A DNA stretch of 64,000 bases from Sphagnum compactum (lineage: Eukaryota > Bryophyta > Sphagnopsida > Sphagnales). The position numbers were made by a program, and so were the translations under genes. Each line of letters starts with the position of its first letter. The stretch's first letter is position 1. Positions 46,751 to 59,267 of this stretch are shown here, piece by piece. The notes beneath the pieces were generated by a model. It had not been told where the DNA came from and ran no database searches. It saw only the letters and a program-made list of their open reading frames with translations. The stretch covers positions 3,596,001 to 3,660,000 of the forward strand of contig OZ234500.1 in assembly GCA_965153455.1 (NCBI GenBank). Direction: 5' to 3'.

Positions 46751-49700
46751 AAAAAATAGGTCATGTGGGCTCTTTTTGCAAGATGTCGAAAATCGGGCCA
46801 TTTACCAAACAAGATGACATTGGAAACCAAATTTCTTTACTTGTAATCCCATTTAGTTTACATCAATGGCCAAAATTTCTGTTTGCAAAAGAGCTTTAAA
46901 ATCCACGGTGATGGGTGTAGTTAGGTTTGTCTAAACCTAAAAACAAAAGAGGGATGTCTAAACCACCATGAGGGTTTGAGTCTAGTGGTGGTGCTCTTGT
47001 TCTCGCACCCAACAACATATTTTTTTGTCTCTCACGTTCCTTTCCTCGACACTCTTACATTACCTTCATCTCATCTTGTATTCAATGAGCTTTTTATGCT
47101 TGCTCATGTTATTTGTGCTTTGGATTGTGGTGTAGCTCATTGGATCTCTACCAATGTTGTAAACGTTTGTGTTCAATCATCATCATTCTTCCTCTACTTA
47201 TTCATTGTCTTTGTGTTTTAATCCTACTTTTCTTAGTTTGTTCTTGTTGCATTTGTTGTCTTTGTGTTATGATCTATCAAGCTTGTTTTTGAGGTGTTTG
47301 TCATCTTCATGCTCTAATCCCCCCTTGTTCTTGCTATGTTTGTTGTCTTAGTGGTTTGATCCTCTTACTCATTATTGTTATGTTCATTGTTTTTTTGGTA
47401 TGATTCCTTCCCTTTTTAGCTCATTAAATTGTTCAAAAAAATTTTGCTGTACCCCTTCCCCCCCTTGTGTTGGTTATATCTTACTCATAAAAATCATGTT
47501 GTAACCTTGTCCAATTGCTTGCATTTGAACTTTGAATCTTAGTTTGGTTGTTTTTTGAACTGTTGTTGTGAAGCCCAAGTTCACACCTTAACCATTAGAG
47601 ACCACACATATTAAGTGAAGATAACAATGTGAAGATCTATTATGTTACTTTGATCCACAATAGGAAGATGAAGGAATTTTGACTATGGACTTTTCCAAGT
47701 CAAGAGTTATTTAGCTAACTAATAGCGATGAAAACCTTTTGTGATGTAAGAGGAAGAAGAACTTGAGGCAAGTTAAATAAAAAAATCCCCCTTTATTTTG
47801 GCATGAATATACACAATTTTCCATAGGTTTGCCTTAATTTGAAGTAAATAGTGTGTGTTGAAAAATTTGTATCCCAAGTCATCCATTTCAATTACAAGTA
47901 AATAGATATAGTAGAAATCCATTGTGGTTAGCAAAGTCTCCATAAAAACTAATTCTAACAAATAATTATGATGTGTCACCGCAAAGGAGTATGATGACAA
48001 ACACAAAGAAGAACATTCCTATTGTCATGTGTGCTTCACAAACTTACATTCCTTTGCTCTATAACAAATCTCATCATCTATCATTTTCATGTTCTTTACA
48101 GTCACAATCCATGCATCCAAATACACAAAATAAGAGCAAGCCCACACAAATCACCTTCATGATAGACAACTTAAGATTCATCAAGAGCTCAGAAAGCCCT
48201 ACATATGCAATTTCTAGCATATGAGAATTACATACCAACTTGGCTAGGTAATTTTACAAGAATACCAACCCTAAAACCACATGGCATCAATGCACAAGTA
48301 TTGACACAATCTTTGTCTTTTTTGGACCATTTAATACACATACGTCAATTATTATTTATAATGACATCTTACATGTGAAAATTGAAATTGTTAAATATAC
48401 AACAAGCTTTGCAATCCCACTCAATGTAATGAAACTTGCAAGGCAAACCAAAATTTTAAGAATGAGCTCTAGAATCTAAGCATCAAAATCAGTGATCTGA
48501 GCATTTTAGATTGAAAAGAAATGAGCCTCATCTTTCTATAGCTTCAAGTTTCAAAGTTGTTAGTGAATCAAGGGACATGTAATGATTTCAGCTTGCTATT
48601 AGCACAATACAAATAACAATGTACATTTTAAAATGAAAAAGTTATGAAGTCAACAAATGCTCATGTCAAGCAGATCCAAAAGTCTAATTGAAGAAACATC
48701 CTCAACCTAATATGGACAACAATGCAAAATTAGATAAGGAGCATAAGTTTGCATGGAACATCTTCAATAAGAAAAATAAAAATTATAAATCTGCATCCCA
48801 TAACCTAGAGGACAACAAATTACATTGGGAACTCAAAAGATGCAAACTCACTAACAAATTGAGTTGCCACCAATCTTTCTTCTTTGGAACAAACTCCCTT
48901 GCTAAAACATCCCATTGGCATAAAAGGCCAAACGAAATAAATTGGTCATTTTTAGCTTTTCAATGCATGTATTAGTGGCTGGACATTTGAACAAAAGGTG
49001 TATCAAGGAAAAAATCATGCAAAATAGTCTTTAAGTCAAATGCCTTTGTGGATTGTAAGTTGTAACCTTGATGACATAGATATCCCACATGGAGCGTAGA
49101 GGTTAACACACATGTGATGTGATTATAAACAAACAACCCCACTAAGTCCACTAGGTTTTTAGATCAAATGAAAATGACCACTTTGGTTGCCTTGGATTTG
49201 ATTGGTGATGATGCACAAATCACATGTACAGGTGCAATACCCTACATGCAAAAGGAATTGAAGAAACTACTAACTAATGCCAAAAGAAAGCTATTATTGG
49301 AAAGCTTGGATGCATCCCCATGAGTTGAAGGTGCTACTACAATAGAAGTTGATGCCACTGTTGTACTTGCACACTTGTCATTGCCATTGCCATGTTATCG
49401 ATGAATCAAACTAAAAAACTCTACAACACCCATTGGTTTGAGGTAGAGCTTGAATGTAGAGTTTAATGACCTACACTTTGTATCAAATTGCAAACCTTTT
49501 CTTGCTACTATACCACCTACAATGACACCCATCTCTTCTTCCCTCTCCTTAAGCATTCAACCAATCAAAACCTCAATGAACATGTAAAATTATCAAACAA
49601 GACAATCCACCACATTCTAATCTAATTCTATTTTAAAACAAAATAACAATGACTGGATTATACAAAAAAAACACATGATAGTAACAAGCTAACATGTGCA

Positions 49701-51932
49701 AGTTTACATCAATGAGTCATGTGAGTTCATGACATTGAATGTTTATGTAATGATCAAATAATTTGAATGTTTGTGATCAAAATCAATGGTTTTCAATGGT
49801 TGTTATGCATTTGCTTATCCCCATTAAGGATTAAAGGCATCTTCCTCCGCAACCTTTCCATTATCAATTATGACAAATCAAGTCAACTATGGCAAGGCAT
49901 GTTTGATGTTTACTTCCTTAAGCTTTGATTCATATAGTTGGTTACGAACATCAACATGTGGGCAAAAGCATGAAAAAAGGAACTAGTTGCATCAAGGTTA
50001 AAGTCCTTTCTGAGGATTGCATTTTCCATATGGTAGTTTTAATTAGTTTATAATGCATTTCTCACACAATTTTTTAAATTGAATATCAAATTTGAGGTCA
50101 AATATGACAAATAACATAACAAAAACTCAATTTGTTTTGCATCAAGCCTTACATTATAGTCAAATCTATAATTTTATTTTGAACCATAATTATAAATTCA
50201 AAACTATGATAATGTTTAAGGATGTTCGAGTATCAAAATATAAATGGGTATATGTATTTTTATTTTTTGAATGTTTTGAACACCTGGATCTCCTTGTGGA
50301 ATATATTAAAGTTCACAAAAAAATTAAAACGATTTCTTGAACATTTGATAAGGAAAAAAAGACATTTGAAACAGAACAAAAACCACATGTCCACATGCTT
50401 TTCTTGAGTGCTTTAAACATTTAAAAGGACTCTTGAAACATGGTGAGTTTTCATGAATATTTTGTAGTTGTAAATTCAAAATTATAAAAATTTATTTCAA
50501 AAATTAAACAAATGTCCCCATGGCAATTTTTCAAAAATTCAAAAAACAATTTTGAAAGATTTTCCATATACTTTGTGGTTCATTTTTTCATGCTTTCACC
50601 CACATGTGAGGTTTTTGTCTTGCATTGTAAATTTTAACAATTAAACAAATCCATCATTGATTTAATTAATACAAAATTGACTAACATCCAAAGAAACAAG
50701 AAAAGACCAAGCAATGGTAGTCAAAATGTCATACCACATAGGTAAAGAATGCTATTTGCTCTAGAGTGAATTATGGAACACCTTCGTTGAATCACAATTG
50801 TTCCCAAAAACAACTTTGGAAATTGTTTTATGAAATGCATCACATCCATAGGGGTCATCCCTACCATAATCCAAGTATTTGACTTGCCACTTGTTGTCTA
50901 GACAATACAAAAATTTGACATCAAATCAAATTATTTCAATCAAGATGACATGACCATAAAATGAAAGTAAACAAATACATTAAGGCAAACATCATTGTAG
51001 ACTTGCTAAACATTAAGAGTCGCATAGTTAACATCACTAAGTCCTTTGAATCAACAATTTTTGTAGGTGTAATAAATGATAGAATCACATCTTGTGCAAA
51101 GAAATAAAATTTGAATTGGTCAAATTACCTACACTCATATCTTCCAGTTTTTTCAATATCCATGATTTTTTATGTTTTAATGAAGCGTTTAGAGAAGGTT
51201 TTAGAACCTCCAACAACCGGTAGAGTTTATCTCTAGCCAAACTTGTGTAGTAACCACAAATGTTTCATATCTTTTTGCCAATTAGTGATCCTAGTCCATA
51301 AACGTTGTTTGTCTATAGAGCCCAAACTTTGTAGAAAGCATTTTTTGAATCCACATCATCTTTAGAAACATCAAGCTATCAAGAATTCCTCATTGGATGA
51401 CACTAGTTGTTGAATATAGTGTGCACACTTCAAGGTCCTTTTTGAAAGGGAGTTGGTGTGTGATCATTGACATCTTTTTCTAATCTAGACATAAGCAATA
51501 CACAAGTCTACACAACCCTTGAATGCTAATTTGCAAAATCCCACATAATTATAAAAACATGTTACAAATAGGTTTTTACGTATTCTTAATTTGCACATTT
51601 TGCCAACTCTTTCTTCTTCATCAGGTTGAATTCATGCAAACTTTCAATGAGCTTATCAATTTGTGCATGTTGTGAAAAACATTCTTTTTTTAGTTTTGCT
51701 AAAACTAGTCAATTAGTTGCTGACATTCCATCACCTCCATCACCTCTAGTTCCTACTCCAACATTACCATTGACCTCGATAGGTTTTGTACAAAGGCATG
51801 TGGTTCATCAAGAACTAACAAATCACAAGTATAGGTGTTCATCATGTTGCAAAGAAAATCTCAAACCAATTTGATTCATTCATAATCACCAAACATTTGT
51901 GCACAATTTATTGCAACATAACAAGGTAGCCC
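46751..51932. other. AT-rich intergenic region, no gene recognised
   Basis: Five kilobases without a recognisable gene. On the minus strand around 50770-50940 a stretch of about 55 codons is open (KFLYCLDNKWQVKYLDYG), and near 51250-51345 another reads ITNWQKDMKHLWLLHKFG. Between them the frame is full of stops. These look like shreds of one decayed protein, possibly from a transposon; the family is not clear to me. Confidence 0.4.
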
Positions 51933-52475
51933 AATTTGTTTCCAAGTGGGACTTCAAAATCTACATGTGTAGGAAATTTCAAGTCACTCAACAAAATGTG
52001 CAAATCTACAAACATTTGTAACAAATACTTTCTTGAAACATGTCATGAGATACAACTTGTGGCTATGCAACCATTGTGTGAGGATTTTCATTGTGGAATG
52101 GGTGATCTCCTTCAAGTTGAAGAGATCTAGTGTGATTTTGACTTGCTCCTTGGATTCTTGTTGAATTTGATGGCATTGGTGCCTCATATCTTGCACACCT
52201 TCTACTGACATTGTTCAAATTTCCAGGTGCAAAGAGGTCAACAAAATGAGTCTCTTCATAGCTTGTGAGTAAACATAAGAAGAAATCTTGTCCTTTTCCA
52301 TTTTCACACATTGCAACTATTGTCCAATTTTATTACATTTCAATTACATTGGGTCATCTTAAGTTTGCAAGTGGTTTGTTGCACTAATTGATGGTCAATA
52401 TTGTTTCATAGCTGTTACGTTCACTATATTGTTGACATGAATAAGTTGACATCCTCTTGTTCACACAACACGAGC
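51933..52475. repeat. Dispersed repeat, uninterrupted copy (empty site)
   Basis: This copy runs unbroken through the point CTACAAACA|TTTGTAACAA (junction 52014/52015). A second copy of the same sequence is split at exactly this point by a 2.0-kb insertion at 52953-54961. Identity to the split copy is near 90 percent on the left part and about 80 percent on the right, by eye. No coding function is recognised. Confidence 0.8.
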
Positions 52476-52870
52476 TACAAAATAATTAATAATACACATT
52501 ATTACTTTAAACTTGTAAATGAATTATGGATCACATAAAACTCAATAAATAAAAAGGGAACAAATTCCACCTATAGAAGAACACATACAACAACCCCATT
52601 GTTGTATGTAACCCGCTTTGATGAACATGTGTCTGCTATTTTGTTATGCCTTCATTTGAAATATGGGGAAGGGAGGGATAATTGAAGTTACATGTGTTTC
52701 CTTGTTGTTCAATCATTTGCACCCTTAACTTGAAAACTTGATAAACATCGATGCAAAATTCATAATGTCATGTAATGGCTTAATGAGGAACTTAATCAAA
52801 CAAATGGTTCATCTCATCACATATTGGCTCTTGCAAAAGAATGAACTCGCATTTAGGTCACAGGTAACTG

Positions 52871-52952
52871 GATTTGTTTCCAAGTGGGATTTCAAAATCT
52901 ACATGTGTAAGAAATTTCAAACCACTCAATTAAATGTGCAAGTCTACAAACA
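52871..52952. repeat. Split repeat copy, left part
   Basis: Matches 51933-52014 from ATTTGTTTCCAAGTGGGA to CTACAAACA, where the match stops abruptly at the insertion boundary. Confidence 0.8.
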
Positions 52953-53138
52953 TCTTATATATAATTACAACAGTGTGTCTGTCCGTCTGTCCGTCTGTCT
53001 GTCCGTCTAGGTGCCGATCTTGGTTTCAGGACCTCGACGGACGGACAGGACCAGGTCTTGAAATCGAAGTCCCTAGATGGAAGAGGACGACGACGACGAC
53101 GAATGGCGACCGCAACAATTTTATCTAGATGTGATCAG

Positions 53139-54319
53139 CGTTGAAGAAGAGGGGGAATCCGATGGCGGACCAACCCGGTTTCGCGGACGAGCTTCTTGCG
53201 CATTTCAATCAGCTTCCTACCAGGTTTGGGTTCTCTCTTCCTTCCTATTTCTGCCGCCGCCCTTTCTGGGTTCCCTTTGCAAATTCGCATGTGTCAAGAT
53301 CTTGGGTGCCTGCTAGAAATTCAAGGTTATAGAGAGAGAGAGAGAGAGGGGATGTGTGAAGATCTTGGGTGGGTGGAAATTCAGAGAGAGAAAGAGAGAG
53401 AGACACACACACAGTGTGTGCGCGCGTGTGTGAATATCTTGGATGCGTGGAAATTCACACATAGAGAGAGAGAGAGAGAGATGGGTATAGGGTTACATTT
53501 TGGAGAGCTTGGGTGTAGTGGTGGGTGTCATTGCTGCTGCTCACGAGAACCAAGCAATCACTGCTACACTCTTGCTGCTGTATGCCCTCCTGCAGATATG
53601 CGTTGGATGTAAACGCAGAGAGAGCAGAAGATGTGTTAACCCACAAGTCCTTGCTCCAAAATGCAAAGGATCCAGAGAATTGGCCAACTTTCCATGTGCG
53701 CGCAGTTCATGTATGTAAGCTTGTGTTTATTCTTCTTTTGTTCTCTTCTTGGTCTCTGCTTTGATTGATAGATTTCTGTGTAGATTTGCTTGATGATGTG
53801 CAGTGTGTAGTTCTTTTGGATTCAGGGAGTTGTTGCCCACAAGACTAATAGTAGTAGTAGTAGTAGTAGCAGTAGTAGTAGCCTGATGGAAGGGAAGGAA
53901 TGTGCTCCTTCTGGTGGTGACAGGTTCTTCCAGGCGAGGCACTCAAATCACCAAGTTCCAGTCCCCAGTCACAGGATGAGGAAGTTTCCAGTCGACCATT
54001 TTCTAAACTCAAGTAAGTCCTCTGTATAATATGAGCTATTTTCACTGTGATTTCATTCCTGCAACGAACCATTGCTATATGCAGGCTTTTACTAAACTGA
54101 AGAAATACCACTTGGGATGCCAAAGTGAACTAGCTGTTCATTTGGGTATGGCAGTTTTAAAGTGTCAGTGTCCAGAAATGTTTTTACTCACCCAAGTGCC
54201 ATCCATGATGATGTGTACCAAGTTTGCACGCACCTCTAGCATTTGGATCTTCAGCCAATTTGGAGGCATTAGCTATGGACTCCAACAAAGCTACATCAAC
54301 TTTGCATATGCCTTTATGA
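53139..54319 (+). pseudogene. N-terminal fragment of STY8/17/46-type ACT-domain protein kinase, four exons
   Basis: Exons about 53139-53223, 53596-53710, 53826-54012 and 54240-54319 join in frame through GT-AG introns. The product reads [54 protein letters not shown], an 11-Ser run with a His/Arg-rich linker, then FGSSANLEALAMDSNKA, and stops at TGA 54317-54319. These blocks match the region before the ACT domain in plant STY8/STY17/STY46 kinases, cytosolic Raf-like kinases that phosphorylate chloroplast transit peptides. The ACT and kinase domains are absent. Introns are kept, so capture was at DNA level. Exon 1 lacks the usual N-terminus; its upstream frame is closed by a TGA at 53132, so its start is uncertain. 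No internal frameshift was found. (GA)n tracts fill the first intron. The fragment lies wholly inside the Helitron-like insertion. Confidence 0.72.
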
Positions 54320-54397
54320 GTTCAAAGTGTTGGAGAGAAGATCATTCAGGAGACTTTGCTCCAACACTTTGAACTCATAAAGGAATATGCAAAGTTG
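54297..54397. repeat. Near-perfect 39-bp inverted repeat (hairpin)
   Basis: The arms 54297-54335 and 54359-54397 are complementary at 38 of 39 positions (TATG against AATA is the single mismatch), around a 23-base loop. The left arm begins CAACTTTGCATATG and the right arm ends GCAAAGTTG. The left arm supplies the last residues and the TGA stop of the captured kinase fragment. The sharp symmetry suggests an inverted duplication or a small-RNA-type foldback. Confidence 0.85.
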
Positions 54398-54774
54398 GAT
54401 CCCTCCTTGAAACTTTGAAGAGTCAGCAGATATTGACAAGCTGATTACAAATATTTTTCAAAGCAAAATGTCAGTCATGTGGGCACCCTACTCATACCCA
54501 ACCATGAAACCCGTCAGCAGCTATTTCCAAGACTTGCTTGGTCTGTCTGTCTGTCCGTGACATGACAAGAACTGGTTCCGGGTGAAGATTATTACTAATC
54601 TCATTTGTGTTGAGCTTAGCCAGCAACTTCAGAAGACTGCCTTCAGCGTAGAGTACTGTGGATCCCACTTGAATGAAACTGGCTTGCCTTGAGCAGCACC
54701 TAAGTTAGAATCAAGGAGTCCGTTTTTACTTTTTCGAAGTTACCTTCCTTTACCTAATTTACCTAAGTTACTTT

Positions 54775-54905
54775 TTATTGAGCGGCGGTTAAGAAGTTAC
54801 TGAGCGGCAGTAGGGGGGGCAGCAGGGGGGGGGACGGGCGGGAAAGGACCGGACGGGGGAGTGAAGGGAGGTGTTTTTTTTTTTTTTTCGTTTTTTTTGG
54901 GTCCT
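54775..54905. other. GC-rich patch with G runs and a T tract inside the insertion
   Basis: Unlike its surroundings, this patch has G7 and G9 runs, GAGCGGC repeats and a T-rich run of over 20 bases broken by one C. It is close to the 3' end of the Helitron-like insertion. No gene is recognised; it may be another captured fragment. Confidence 0.45.
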
Positions 54906-54961
54906 CCCTCCTTTTCTTGGGGGTGGCTGGAGTGGCGTAGCCACGGGTTACCAACCACTCG

Positions 54962-55485
54962 TTTGTAACAAGTACCTTTTCGATGCATGTCATGAGATAT
55001 AACTTGTGGCCGTGTAGTTATTGTGTGAGGATTGTCATCATGGAGTGGGTGATCTTCTTCGAATTGAGGAGATGTACTATGACTTTGACTTGTTTTGTAA
55101 ACTATTATTGAATTTGATGGCATTGGTGTTTCATATTTTGTATGCCTTTTACTGACATTGTTCAAATTTCTAAGTGCAAAGAGATCAATAAAATTGAATA
55201 TCTTCATAGCCTATGAGTATACACAAGAAGAAATCTTGTCCTTTTCCACCTTCACAATTGCAACTATTGTTTGATTTGATTACATTCAACTACATTTGGC
55301 CATCTTAAAGTTTGCAAGTGGCTTGTTACATTAATTAATGGTCAATATTATTCATAGTTGTTACGTTCATTATATTATTCATTTATGAATATAATTTGGA
55401 CCTTATTAAATTTTTTGATAAATTTTTATTGTTGACATGGAAATTAAAGTAGGTTTTAACTTTATTTACACAATGCCTCATAATG
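54962..55485. repeat. Split repeat copy, right part
   Basis: Matches 52015-52475 from TTTGTAACAA onwards, including GGATT(T/G)TCAT, ACTGACATTGTTCAAATTTC and ATTGTTGACATG near the end, with one extra stretch of about 50 bases near 55385-55430. It continues the copy begun at 52871-52952. Confidence 0.8.
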
Positions 55486-57910
55486 CGTTAGTGATTTTTT
55501 TGACATTTTTTCAACTATCAACATGGTACATGAGTTGAACCATCAACTTTTAACATGTTGAAACCATTTTTGAGAGTTGTATTTTACACTCACCATAATT
55601 TATCAAAACACATGTAACAATTTAAAACCCCACATATATATTGGAATGAATTAGTGATTTTTTTCACATTTTTTCAATTATCAAAGTTGAACCATTCACT
55701 TTTAATATGTTAAAACCATCACTCACAAATTGCATTTTGCACTTATTATAATATATAAAGACACATGCAATTTAATATTGTGCAATTATATTTGAATGAT
55801 TTAATGGATGTTTTCACATTTCTTGAACTATCAACATCTTTAAAAAAGTTGAATCATTCACTTTGAGCTTATTGAAATCACTATTCAAATGTTGCATATT
55901 GCACTTATTAAAATATATTGAAACACACATAACAACTTAATGATTCACATTTATATACTTGAATAAATTCATATCTTTTGAACTATTAACATTTACATAT
56001 AAGTTGAATCATTCACTTTAAATGTTGTTAAATCGACTATTCATGAGTTGCATTTTGCACTCATTGCAATTTTTTGAAATGGATGCATAAACAGTTGGGA
56101 AGTCTCACATTTATATTTAAATGGGTTAGTGATTAGGTTAATGATTAGGTCAAAATGTTCATGCATGCAAAGTCTAGGATGCATGTAAACTTTTAAACTA
56201 TAATTTTTAAAATATTAAATTCTTGTACATTTATGTAAATTAAAATGTATGTTTTCCCCCTAGTTTGTTTTAAACATCATGGACAAATTTATTATTATGA
56301 AAATACATGATGCCACACCAGAAAAAACCCCAAAAATAATCCCTAATTTTTTCCCATTTTTTTCTTTGGTATATGAAAAAAAATCCATGTTAAAAATGAT
56401 GATTAATGTTTATTATTATTATTATTATTATTATGAAAAATTATCAATATTTTATAAATTTTATTTTTAAATTTTAAACATGGTGATCAAATTGTTTAAG
56501 CATATTTTATTATAGGTTTATGTTTAAATATTTAGAGATTAATTAAAATTTCACTCAAAAAAATAAATAAATGAGTGAATTATAAATGGTGATAATAATA
56601 ATGACATCACTGATTTTTTTAATATTTTTAAATTTGTAATCTTCTTCAAGATCATCCATAAAAAAATTTAACCATGTTTTGGCTATAAGCCATATATGCA
56701 GGTCAAATTTGTTAAAACATTTTTATATATTTTGGTTACAAATCTTAAAACCCATTGTAAAATTATATCATTTTTAAAATATAATTTTTTCTATTGATGT
56801 TAATGGCTTTTCTTATGTTTGCAAAATGGTGGAAATTCACCACAATTAAAAACCCAATTACATTATTAATATTTATTTTAAATTTTCAAAAAAATTGGAT
56901 AAGGTTTATAATGATCTCAAAGATTGAACTTAAAAGTTTTCAAATAAATTTGATGTTGGAATTGTTTATGTGTTTAACGTTGGAATTTAGTAGAATTATT
57001 TTTTAATTTTTATTGATTAGAAGTAAATGTTTTTCTTTGAGATTTCTGATCTCAACATTTTGACAATTTTTTTGTTATTTACAATTTTCTTGAATTTGCA
57101 CTATGTTTTTCATCTTTTCCCCAACAATTGCCAAGTTAGGAAAATTCAAAACGCAAAAAACATGTTGGTTGTGGTGGAGGGGGGTAATCCAACTATTTAA
57201 ACCCAAAATTTCACAAAATTATTCATTTGTATTAGTGTATGATTCATCTTGCTAAAAAAATATGGTCTTGATAGATAAATGATTACATTGACTACTTAAT
57301 TAAGTTTCTTCCTGTAGTCAATTTCTGCCAATTTAAGGGGGCAACAATATTAAGAAAGAAATTTTTTGGGTCAAAATTTTTAAATAAAATATAGTAAGTA
57401 ACCATAATATTGAAAGATTTAAACAAGTTTCCAACTACACTACTTGTCTATAGCCAAATGTGACAATCTTTTTTATGGATGATTACTATTTTAGCAACAT
57501 CGCAAAAATAAATAAAAAATTTGCACCCAATCATATTAACGAAAATAAAAACTTGCAATTCTACAAAAATTGAACATATTTTATGTAAGAAAATAAAATT
57601 GTAAAAGATTGAATGAATGCATTTTTTAATTGACATTGAAATTACAAAGATTCTAGGTCGATTTAAACAATTTTTTTTTTTTGTATATTTATTCATGACA
57701 TTCAATTTCAAGTTTCATTTTTACCCTTTAAATCCTGTAGTAGAAACAAGTGTTCAATAATCAAAATTCTATGATTTAAGGGACAAGGTAACAATGGAGT
57801 TTTGCTAAGGGACGAGCATGTTATCGTAATGTTCTATGCATAAACTTATGACATTTAATTATGACATGATTAAGATGATTTTTAATTCTTCGTTCCCCTA
57901 ACTAAGGAAG
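55486..57910. other. Very AT-rich intergenic region
   Basis: No gene recognised. Phrases like AGTTGAATCATTCACTTT and GTTGCATTTTGCACTCATTA recur loosely at about 55540-56060 with a period near 120-130 bases, suggesting an old tandem repeat. (ATT)n lies at 56410-56433. Confidence 0.45.
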
Positions 57911-58290
57911 TGGGTAAGTATCATACCATAGGTAGATAAATAGGGAATGTAAGTGGTTATAATTATGTAAGTAGGTAAGGCACACTTGGTGAGTATTCCT
58001 AAGTATGTAGATGCATGTGGATGGTTAGTACATAGCCAAACCCTAAAGGATGATTCCTATCCCCACACAATCCAATCCATTCCCGACCCTTCCCTCCAAA
58101 CCCAACAAGGGTAAACCCTAAACCCTAAACTCTGCATCTCTCCTCCATGTCAGTCAGAGTGAACCAGCACCCACCAACACACCATCCATCCATCCATCCA
58201 TCCATTGATTGATTGGATGCCCCATTAAGACCCAGTTGTGGATGAAACCCAACTGAACCAACATCTTGTTTCACCTTGGTAACCCAGTTT
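57911..58290. repeat. Dispersed repeat, copy 2
   Basis: Two modules are present. One has GAATGTAAGTGGTTATA and AAGGCACACTTGGTGA (57945-58035). The other has CCATCCATTGATTG, GTGGATGAAACCC and CACCTTGGTAACCC (58185-58290). Both recur in copy 3 at 59268-59510 in the opposite order. AAACCCTAAACCCTAAACTC lies at about 58113-58132. Confidence 0.55.
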
Positions 58291-58411
58291 TTACAGAGTA
58301 GTAGGTCCTATACCTAAGTAGTAGATAGGATCAGAAAATAGGTTACTACCCTAGTACCTAGTCTTCTAATAATTATTTATTTTTTGGGGCAGTTAGTTTC
58401 AGCATTCAAAA

Positions 58412-58445
58412 TAACAACAACAACAATAATAATAATAATAATAAT
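58412..58445. repeat. (CAA)n/(AAT)n microsatellite
   Basis: A short CAA run passes directly into an uninterrupted AAT run. No other feature. Confidence 0.8.
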
Positions 58446-59267
58446 TTGACATTATACTAAATATTGAAGCTATTGTGCTTGAGAGCTTCATTCAGATTTT
58501 TGGCTTAGTAGGCACCTAATTTTCAGAATTTTTTCCAATTCCAAAAAGTAATTAATTAGTGCCTAGTAACCAGCCTAGGTACTAGGTAAGTAGAGATGGT
58601 TTTTATATAAGTAAGGACTGATTTTACCTACCTCCTAGGTTGTTAGTAGTAGGTAGGTAGTAAAAAACCCAACTGAGACAACCACTATGATTTAATCGGG
58701 GGATTGAAACCTAACAGAAAATTGTTTCCGGACCACTTATCATCCATCCTTCATGGTGTGCTGACTAGTGTTGTTGGTTCATGCTGAACAAGAGTCAACA
58801 AAACCATGAGAAATGATTGAACCATGTAGGTAACCTTGGTTAGGCAAGTTGACCACAAATTGAAATTGAAAAAAATAAAAATAAATACAAATGTCTCTTG
58901 CATACTTACCATAGTACCTTGGGGAGCGCTTTGACACTAATTTATATTATTTGTAAATATGTTGAATTTATTAAAAAAAATTAAGAATTTTTTTTCTTGT
59001 GAAGGAAAATCAAGAATATTTTAAAAATATTCAAAGAAATTTCAATTTTTGAACATGGAATGTTCAAAATTAATTAATTAATTATTTGACAAACATGTGT
59101 TGAAGTTTTTGCCCCAGTACTAGAATCAAAAAGTTGGCTCGGGTATAAGAGAGCTTAGTTAATAACCTCTTAAAACTCCTAAGGTTAAGACAAGGAAGGG
59201 CGACGATCAATATTGAATCCGAGAATGCGGCCAAGGTAATTCTGGATGATTTGACTCAATACTCAAT

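Larger units (their letters stand above)
52953..54961 (+). mobile_element. Helitron-like insertion carrying a captured kinase gene fragment
   Basis: The 2009-base insertion lies between the two halves of a repeat whose empty version is at 51933-52475. It sits between A and T of the site AAACA|TTTG and makes no target duplication. The 5' end is TCTTATATATAATTACAACA, matching the 5'-TC and TA-rich start of plant Helitrons. Near the 3' end a small hairpin GTGGC-GTA-GCCAC lies 17 bases before the end. The last bases are CTCG followed by T, not the canonical CTRR, so the class is not certain. A (CTGTCCGT)-rich tract at 52976-53010 pairs with GACGGACGGACAG at about 53036-53048. Inside are exons and introns of an STY-type kinase gene. 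No helicase is present, so it would be non-autonomous. Confidence 0.62.

Noticed and set aside
46960-47050. SINE-like Pol III unit around GGTTTGAGTCT
   Set aside because: The B-box match is weak, and no A box or poly-T/A tail with target duplication was found.
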